Assembly: GCA_963731125.1 (NCBI GenBank)
Contig: CAVSVP010000020.1
Span: forward strand, 1 to 64,000
Source: CAVSVP01 sp963731125
GTDB lineage: Bacteria > Pseudomonadota > Gammaproteobacteria > Competibacterales > Competibacteraceae
DNA: 64,000 nt
Direction: 5' to 3'
A program made the translations under genes and the position numbers. Below are positions 58,826 to 64,000 of this stretch, one piece after another. The notes under the pieces were generated by a model. It did not search any database, had not been told where the DNA came from, and saw only the letters and a program-made list of their open reading frames with translations. The stretch's first letter is position 1. Each line of letters starts with the position of its first letter.

Positions 58826-60235
58826 ATGGCTCAAGAAGCAACCCAGGCATTTTATCAAAAACGCATTCCCATCTATCCCCGTTCCGTTACCGGACGTTTC
58901 CGCACGTTAAAATACGGTATTCTGATCCTTGCCTACAGCGTCTATTTTCTGCTGCCCTGGCTACGCTGGGAACGGCCTAATGCCCCTAATCAGGCGGTGC
59001 TATTCGACATTCCCGGTCGCCATTTCTACATTTTCGATTTGACCATGGCAGTCCAGGATATCGTCTGGCTGGGCGGCGTCCTGGTGATTGCTGCTATGCT
59101 GCTGTTTTTTGTCACCGGTATTGCCGGACGAGTGTTTTGCGGCTATTTCTGCTTTCAAACCCTATGGACGGACGTGTTTATTTTGATTGAACGCTGGATA
59201 CAAGGGGAGCGTCCGGCGCGCATCCGCCTCGGCAAGGCACCTTGGAATGGAGAAAAGTGTTTAAAAATGGGGGCGACCTATGGGCTTTGGCTGCTAGTAG
59301 CGTTTTGTACGGGCCTCACTTTCACCTTGTACTGGGGTAATGCGCCCGCGTTAATCATTGCCATGCTCCAGGGCGAAGCTCCCTTCCCCGCCTACGCCAC
59401 GACCCTGTTCCTAACAGCCACTACCTTCGTTATGGCAGGTTTAGCCAGAGAACAAGTGTGTACCTACATGTGTCCCTATGCTCGCTTTCAAAGCGCTATG
59501 TTTGATAAGGACACCCTCATCGTCGCTTACAACAAACACCGGGGCGAAGGCACTCAGGGGCGTCGTAAATTGGGCAAAGGCTATAAAACTAGGGAAGAAC
59601 GTCAGGCTAAGGGTGTCGGCGATTGTATTGAATGCGGTTATTGCGTTCAGGTTTGCCCCACCGGCATCGATATTCGTAATGGTTTACAGCTGCAATGTAT
59701 CTCCTGTGCCTTATGCGTCGATGCCTGCGACACCATTATGGATAACCTAGGCTGGCCGCGCGGACTGATTCAATACACGGCTGAAAACGCCCAGCACGGC
59801 AAACAAACGCGGCTTATTAAACCCAAAACCATAGGGTATGGCATTGTTCTGTTGGCCGCTATCACCGCGCTGATGTGGAGCATCGCCCATCGCGTTTCCT
59901 TTAATGCCACCGTCGAACAAATTCGCCAGCCCTTGTTTGTGGTTATGTCCGATGGTCGTATTCAAAACACCTATGAAATCAAGCTTAATAACCGTACCGG
60001 ACAGCCGGCGACGTTTCGCATCGATCTGGAAGACCTGCCTGGCGCGGAACTGGACCTGGGGGGACTGGAAGAAGTGACGCTGGACGCGGAACAGCCTCTG
60101 CGGGTGTTGGCCCTGGTGCGGCTACCCCAGGAAAAACGCAGCGGCCAGCAAGATTTTGCGTTTGTCATCACCCCCGTGCGAGGTATCGATGCCGATCCCG
60201 TTCATAGACCTTCGGTCTTCTACCTACCGGAGTAA
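58826..60235 (+). CDS. ccoG: cbb3 oxidase assembly protein CcoG (ferredoxin-type)
   Basis: CcoG is a membrane-bound iron-sulphur protein, proposed to reduce copper for cbb3 assembly. It has membrane helices, FCGYFCFQTLWTD, VCTYMCPYARFQ, then two ferredoxin motifs CIECGYCVQVCP and CISCALCVDACD, and a C-terminal Ig-like domain after the last helix. The length of 469 is normal. The 179-bp gap after ccoP shows no clear terminator. Confidence 0.94.
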   Translation: MAQEATQAFYQKRIPIYPRSVTGRFRTLKYGILILAYSVYFLLPWLRWERPNAPNQAVLFDIPGRHFYIFDLTMAVQDIVWLGGVLVIAAMLLFFVTGIAGRVFCGYFCFQTLWTDVFILIERWIQGERPARIRLGKAPWNGEKCLKMGATYGLWLLVAFCTGLTFTLYWGNAPALIIAMLQGEAPFPAYATTLFLTATTFVMAGLAREQVCTYMCPYARFQSAMFDKDTLIVAYNKHRGEGTQGRRKLGKGYKTREERQAKGVGDCIECGYCVQVCPTGIDIRNGLQLQCISCALCVDACDTIMDNLGWPRGLIQYTAENAQHGKQTRLIKPKTIGYGIVLLAAITALMWSIAHRVSFNATVEQIRQPLFVVMSDGRIQNTYEIKLNNRTGQPATFRIDLEDLPGAELDLGGLEEVTLDAEQPLRVLALVRLPQEKRSGQQDFAFVITPVRGIDADPVHRPSVFYLPE

Positions 60236-60238
60236 AAT

Positions 60239-61057
60239 ATGAATCATCTGCTGCTTAGCCTCGGCTTAGGCGTTGGGCTCATCAGCGGGGCTAATTTACT
60301 GCTGTTTCGCTTTAGCACCTTAAACGCTACACCGGCCGCTGCGCTGGTTGCCCTCGCGGCGCTGGGTATCTATGTGCCCCTGGCCATGATCAGCTGGCCC
60401 GGCGGCGACGTGCTTGCGATCCATCTGGCCGTTTATTTACTCACTTCCTTTGTGTGTGGGTTCTTTCTGGGGCTGCGTGAACAAACCCGGGCTCAGGGTA
60501 AATCCAACAGCCAACGGTGGCATTGGGGACCCGCCATCATTATCGGTTTCTTTGTTTGCCTGCTCATCGTTGATTCGGTTTTTATCATCCTCGCTGAGCG
60601 CGGACTGTCGCCGCAGCTAAGCACCAAGCTGCTACCCGATCCCCAGGAAAAAGGCAGGGTATTTTCCAGCTTCCCCGGTGTAGTTTCCCACGATTTTCAA
60701 AAAAAAGAGACGCTTTATAACGCTTACCTGCTGCAGGTGAAACGCCAACAAGAACGCGGCTGGCAGATTCAAAAAGGCTGGCTTAGCCAACCCGTGCTAG
60801 GTAAACCGGCGACTCTTAAGGTGGTTGCTAAAGACCGTAAGGGCGATCCTCTCACAGGTGCGGTTGTCACGGGTCAGTTCCTCCGGCCCGCGGACAGCCG
60901 TCTGGATATCGACTTTACAATGCAAGAGAAACGGCCCGGCGTCTATCAGACCAACCTGAAATTACCCGCGGCCGGCCTATGGAACCTGGTACTGCAATTG
61001 CGTAAACACGCTGAGTTCCACGAAATTCGCGCCAGCACTTCCATATTAGCACAATAG
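60239..61057 (+). CDS. ccoH: FixH/CcoH-family protein with N-terminal membrane extension
   Basis: The C-terminal part (about 95-272) is a FixH domain: a membrane helix (PAIIIGFFVCLLIVDSVFII) followed by WLSQPVLGKPATLKVVAKD and an immunoglobulin-like fold ending in ELR-type strands (GLWNLVLQLRKH). CcoH supports cbb3 assembly. The protein is about 100 residues longer than usual; the extra N-terminus carries three more hydrophobic segments. It starts 3 bp after ccoG and precedes ccoI. Confidence 0.82.
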   Translation: MNHLLLSLGLGVGLISGANLLLFRFSTLNATPAAALVALAALGIYVPLAMISWPGGDVLAIHLAVYLLTSFVCGFFLGLREQTRAQGKSNSQRWHWGPAIIIGFFVCLLIVDSVFIILAERGLSPQLSTKLLPDPQEKGRVFSSFPGVVSHDFQKKETLYNAYLLQVKRQQERGWQIQKGWLSQPVLGKPATLKVVAKDRKGDPLTGAVVTGQFLRPADSRLDIDFTMQEKRPGVYQTNLKLPAAGLWNLVLQLRKHAEFHEIRASTSILAQ

Positions 61058-61109
61058 CCTTCCAGTGGATATGCCGCACTACCTAGTATTGTTAGATTGA
61101 TAGCATAGC

Positions 61110-63620
61110 ATGATGAGCGTTACGCCATCCGCCCTAAATTCTACCGTGCCGGCTGGACGCCAAGCATCCCTGTGCTGTTTCCACTGCGGTTTGCCAGTGC
61201 CGCCAAACGCCGACTATACGGTGGTGATAAAAGAAAAGCGGCAACCCATGTGCTGTGCAGGCTGTCAGGCTGTCGCCCAGGCCATTGTCGCGGGCGGATT
61301 AACAGACTTTTATTCCTACCGCAGCGAACCATCCCCGCACGCCGAGGAGCTTATTCCTCAGGCTTTACAGAATCTCACCTTGTATGACCGTCCGGATTTT
61401 CAGCAACGCTTTGTGCGCAGCGAAGGCGAGGCGGTTTGTGAGACCTTTCTCATCCTGGAAGGCATTGTCTGCGCCGCTTGCGTCTGGCTGAACGAGCGTC
61501 ACATCAACGCGCTGCCTGGCGTATTGGAATTTCGGGTAAACTACGCGACGCGTCGCGCTCAGCTGCGCTGGGATATACGCCAGATTTCCCTAAGCAAAAT
61601 CCTGGCCGCCATTGCCGCCATTGGTTACCGGGCTCATCCTTTCGACCCGCAGCGCCAAGAGGTTCTGCAAAAACAGGAACGGGCGGTGGCTCTGCGCCGG
61701 CTCGGGATCGCCGGTATCGGCGCCATGCAGGTGATGATGCTGGCGGTAGCCATGTATGCCGGCGAATACTACGGCATGGAGGCAGGCATCCGTCAGTTCC
61801 TGCGCTGGGTTAGCCTGCTGATCACCGTACCGGTGATCAGCTATGCCGCCTGCCCCTTCTTTCAGGCAGCCTGGCGCGATCTGCGGTTGCGCCGGCTCGG
61901 TATGGACGTACCGGTAGCATTGGCACTTGCCGGGGCTTTTTCCGCCAGTGCCTGGCACACCTGGCAGGGCGCCGGTGACATCTACTTTGATTCGGTTACC
62001 ATGTTCACCTTTTTCTTGCTAGGCAGCCGCTTTTTGGAAATGAGTGCCCGGCACCGGTCCGGTCAACTCTCCGAAGCTTTGGCCAACCTGCTGCCGGCCA
62101 CCACCACCCGCTTACTCGCCGCCGGCGGCGAGGAAACCGTTACCGTCGCGGAACTCGTTCCCCGGGATAGGGTAGTAATCCGCCCGGGGGAAGCCATTCC
62201 CGCCGATGGACGGGTACTGGAAGGTGAGAGTAGCGTCGATGAGTCGCTGCTGACCGGAGAGAGCATACCTCTAACCAAAAGGGTCGGCAATACGCTGGTG
62301 GGCGGCTCGATCAATGTGGAAAGCCCCCTGGTGATGGAGGTTGAAAAGATAGGTGCCGAGACCGTGTTGTCGGCAATTCTGCGGCTACTGGAGCGGGCTC
62401 AGAGCGATAAGCCCCGGCTTGCCAGACTGGTGGATCAAATCGCAGCTTGGTTTGTCGCCGGATTATTAGTCATCGCCGGCGCGGTAGCCTGGTGGTGGTG
62501 GCTTGTGGACCCGGCAGCGACTCTGCGGATCACCCTGGCGGTGCTGGTGGTCACTTGTCCCTGCGCTCTATCCCTGGCCACGCCCACGGCCCTCACCGCT
62601 GCGACTAACCGTCTCACCCGGCTCGGTTTGCTCACCACACGGGGCCACGCATTAGAAACTCTGGCCCGGGCCACCCATGTCGTATTTGATAAAACCGGCA
62701 CCCTGACCTATGGGCAACTGCGGCTGCTAGCAGTGAAGCCTCTGCGCAACGTCGCTAAACAGCACTGTTTAGACATTGCGGCGGCTTTAGAGCGGGGCTC
62801 CGAACATCCTTTGGGACGGGCATTAGCGGACGCCGCCTCCGACGTACCGGTGGCTCAGGCGTTGCGGAATACGCCCGGCATGGGCGTTGAGGGTAATATT
62901 CAAGGCGTCCGCTATCGGCTGGGTAAGCCGGATTTCGCCGTTTCATTAAGCACGTCCACCGTTCCCCAACGTGAGACAGGCGCGCCGGAAGCGACCAACA
63001 TCGCGCTCGGCGATGAGCAAGGTCTGTTGGCCTGGTTTCAGCTAGCGGATAGCCTGCGCTCGGACGCCGCACAAACGGTAGCGGCGCTGCGCGCTCTGGG
63101 GCTTGAAGTGTTGCTGCTAAGCGGTGATCAGCCGGCCACCGTCCAGGAGATCGCCCGTCAGGCTGGAATATCCGCTGCAGAGGGCGCCTTGTTGCCCGAA
63201 GATAAGTTAGCGCGTATTCAGGCGCTACAACGCCAGGGAGCCGTAGTGGCCATGGTGGGAGATGGTGTCAATGATGCGCCCGTGCTGGCCGCCGCGCAGG
63301 TTTCCCTGGCGATGGGCGGGGGCACTGCCGTCGCTCATGCTGCGGCGGACATGCTGCTGCTTGCAGACAGGCTCGCGATTTTGGCCCAGGGCGTCACCGT
63401 GGCACGCCAAACTCTAGCTGTCATCCGGCAAAACATCGGTTGGGCCATCACCTATAATTTGGTGGCTTTACCCTTGGCGGCAATCGGTCTGTTAGCCCCC
63501 TGGATGGCGGCTTTGGGGATGTCACTAAGCTCTTTGCTGGTGGTGGCCAATGCCCTGCGGCTAAGAAGTGCTGCCAACCCCCGTAGGGATTCCCGAGCAC
63601 CGGCAAAAAGCGTTGCGTAA
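61110..63620 (+). CDS. ccoI: Copper-transporting P-type ATPase for cbb3 assembly
   Basis: CcoI/FixI exports copper for the oxidase CuB site. A Cys-rich N-terminal zone (CCFHCG, MCCAGCQAV) precedes a heavy-metal domain with GIVCAACVW. Then come the membrane ATPase motifs: the CPC in VTCPCALSLATP, the phosphorylation site DKTGTLTYG, HPLGRALADAA and GDGVNDAPVLAAA. The 836-residue length is normal for this subfamily. It lies between ccoH and ccoS. Confidence 0.95.
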   Translation: MMSVTPSALNSTVPAGRQASLCCFHCGLPVPPNADYTVVIKEKRQPMCCAGCQAVAQAIVAGGLTDFYSYRSEPSPHAEELIPQALQNLTLYDRPDFQQRFVRSEGEAVCETFLILEGIVCAACVWLNERHINALPGVLEFRVNYATRRAQLRWDIRQISLSKILAAIAAIGYRAHPFDPQRQEVLQKQERAVALRRLGIAGIGAMQVMMLAVAMYAGEYYGMEAGIRQFLRWVSLLITVPVISYAACPFFQAAWRDLRLRRLGMDVPVALALAGAFSASAWHTWQGAGDIYFDSVTMFTFFLLGSRFLEMSARHRSGQLSEALANLLPATTTRLLAAGGEETVTVAELVPRDRVVIRPGEAIPADGRVLEGESSVDESLLTGESIPLTKRVGNTLVGGSINVESPLVMEVEKIGAETVLSAILRLLERAQSDKPRLARLVDQIAAWFVAGLLVIAGAVAWWWWLVDPAATLRITLAVLVVTCPCALSLATPTALTAATNRLTRLGLLTTRGHALETLARATHVVFDKTGTLTYGQLRLLAVKPLRNVAKQHCLDIAAALERGSEHPLGRALADAASDVPVAQALRNTPGMGVEGNIQGVRYRLGKPDFAVSLSTSTVPQRETGAPEATNIALGDEQGLLAWFQLADSLRSDAAQTVAALRALGLEVLLLSGDQPATVQEIARQAGISAAEGALLPEDKLARIQALQRQGAVVAMVGDGVNDAPVLAAAQVSLAMGGGTAVAHAAADMLLLADRLAILAQGVTVARQTLAVIRQNIGWAITYNLVALPLAAIGLLAPWMAALGMSLSSLLVVANALRLRSAANPRRDSRAPAKSVA

Positions 63621-63663
63621 TGGTGTTATGCTCGTCAATGAGCCGTAGCGAGTCACAAGACCG

Positions 63664-63870
63664 ATGACTATATTATACTTACTGATACCGCTAACCTTAC
63701 TGGTCATGGGGATTGCGATCTGGGCATTTATCTGGGCGGTTAAAACCGGTCAATTCGATGATTTGGAAGGACCCGCCCATCGGATTCTGATGGATGACGA
63801 TGATCCCCGCATTCCCCGCCCTGAACCAAATAAGCAGGATCGGTCTTCCTCGAAAAACCGCGATAAATAA
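63664..63870 (+). CDS. ccoS: cbb3-type cytochrome oxidase assembly protein CcoS
   Basis: This is a 68-residue protein with one N-terminal helix (LYLLIPLTLLVMGIAIWAFIWAV) followed by KTGQFDDLEGPAHRILMDDD, the conserved CcoS signature. It is needed for cofactor insertion in cbb3 oxidase. It follows ccoI by 43 bp. Confidence 0.94.
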   Translation: MTILYLLIPLTLLVMGIAIWAFIWAVKTGQFDDLEGPAHRILMDDDDPRIPRPEPNKQDRSSSKNRDK

Positions 63871-63904
63871 CTTACAATGTCTTATGTTACGGAGGGATTA
63901 GCGC

Positions 63905-63994
63905 ATGTTTACCTTTCAGAATTTTCCTATGGTCATCGTAATCGTGTTGATTATTATTGGCCTGCTCAGTTTCTTCTCGGTCATTCTCAGATAA
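63905..63994 (+). CDS. 29-residue one-helix membrane peptide after ccoS
   Basis: The ORF starts at ATG 63905 with GGAGGG eight bases upstream. It encodes MFTFQNFPMVIVIVLIII followed by GLLSFFSVILR and then TAA. It is almost wholly hydrophobic, with a single membrane helix. Its place at the end of the cco cluster suggests a small accessory subunit comparable to the CcoM peptide known in Pseudomonas stutzeri cbb3, but the sequence is too short for a firm link. The strong ribosome-binding site is the main support. Confidence 0.5.
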   Translation: MFTFQNFPMVIVIVLIIIGLLSFFSVILR

Positions 63995-64000
63995 CGGTAT

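Overview
The window looks like a chromosome segment of a gammaproteobacterium. The markers are an rnfABCDGE-nth cluster, the rpmH-rnpA-yidD-yidC-mnmE block, the nrdR-ribDE-ribBA-ribH-nusB block, a ccoNOQP/ccoGHIS cluster, and hopanoid genes fed by a one-step squalene synthase. A tkt-gap-pgk-pyk run is typical of autotrophic or methylotrophic Gammaproteobacteria. I cannot name a genus safely.

Layout: 0-3.9 kb is mobile: an IS1634-like transposase, a second transposase gene broken by an in-frame amber codon, and a truncated GIY-YIG gene. 4.1-16.5 kb is housekeeping: mnmE, yidC, yidD, rnpA, rpmH, recG, then pyk, pgk, gap and tkt. 17-23 kb carries the hopanoid genes in two divergent groups (hpnM-hpnH; squalene synthase-shc-hpnG).

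23.3-29.8 kb is a small chromosomal integron. An intI gene on the plus strand lies beside an attI/Pc region containing a LexA-type box. A leftward cassette array on the minus strand holds an apparently geneless attC-like unit, a frameshifted PIN toxin with a small partner, a large RecB-like nuclease/RNase H-like/IS66 transposase fusion, a DUF4160-DUF2442 pair, and an AlkA-like glycosylase. The stop codons of two cassette genes lie inside the attC inverse core.

29.8-49.3 kb: a DUF2189 membrane protein, an ECF sigma/anti-sigma pair, and nth with the rnf operon. The rnf operon is split between rnfD and rnfG by about 3.4 kb holding a lysozyme-inhibitor gene and an IS1634-like element. Then come argF, nusB, the rib genes, nrdR and an unusually GC-rich glyA. 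Two copies of a ~150-bp structured repeat flank this block.

49.7-55 kb: a signalling pair. One gene encodes a membrane protein with two kinase-like domains (both HRN instead of HRD), whose C-lobes are almost identical at DNA level, followed by a formylglycine-enzyme-like domain. The next encodes an FHA-EAL protein. 55.3-64 kb is the complete cbb3 oxidase cluster with its assembly genes, ending in a 29-residue one-helix ORF.

No tRNA, rRNA or CRISPR array was seen. The integron with its nuclease-transposase cassette, and the tandem pseudokinase, are the least ordinary parts.
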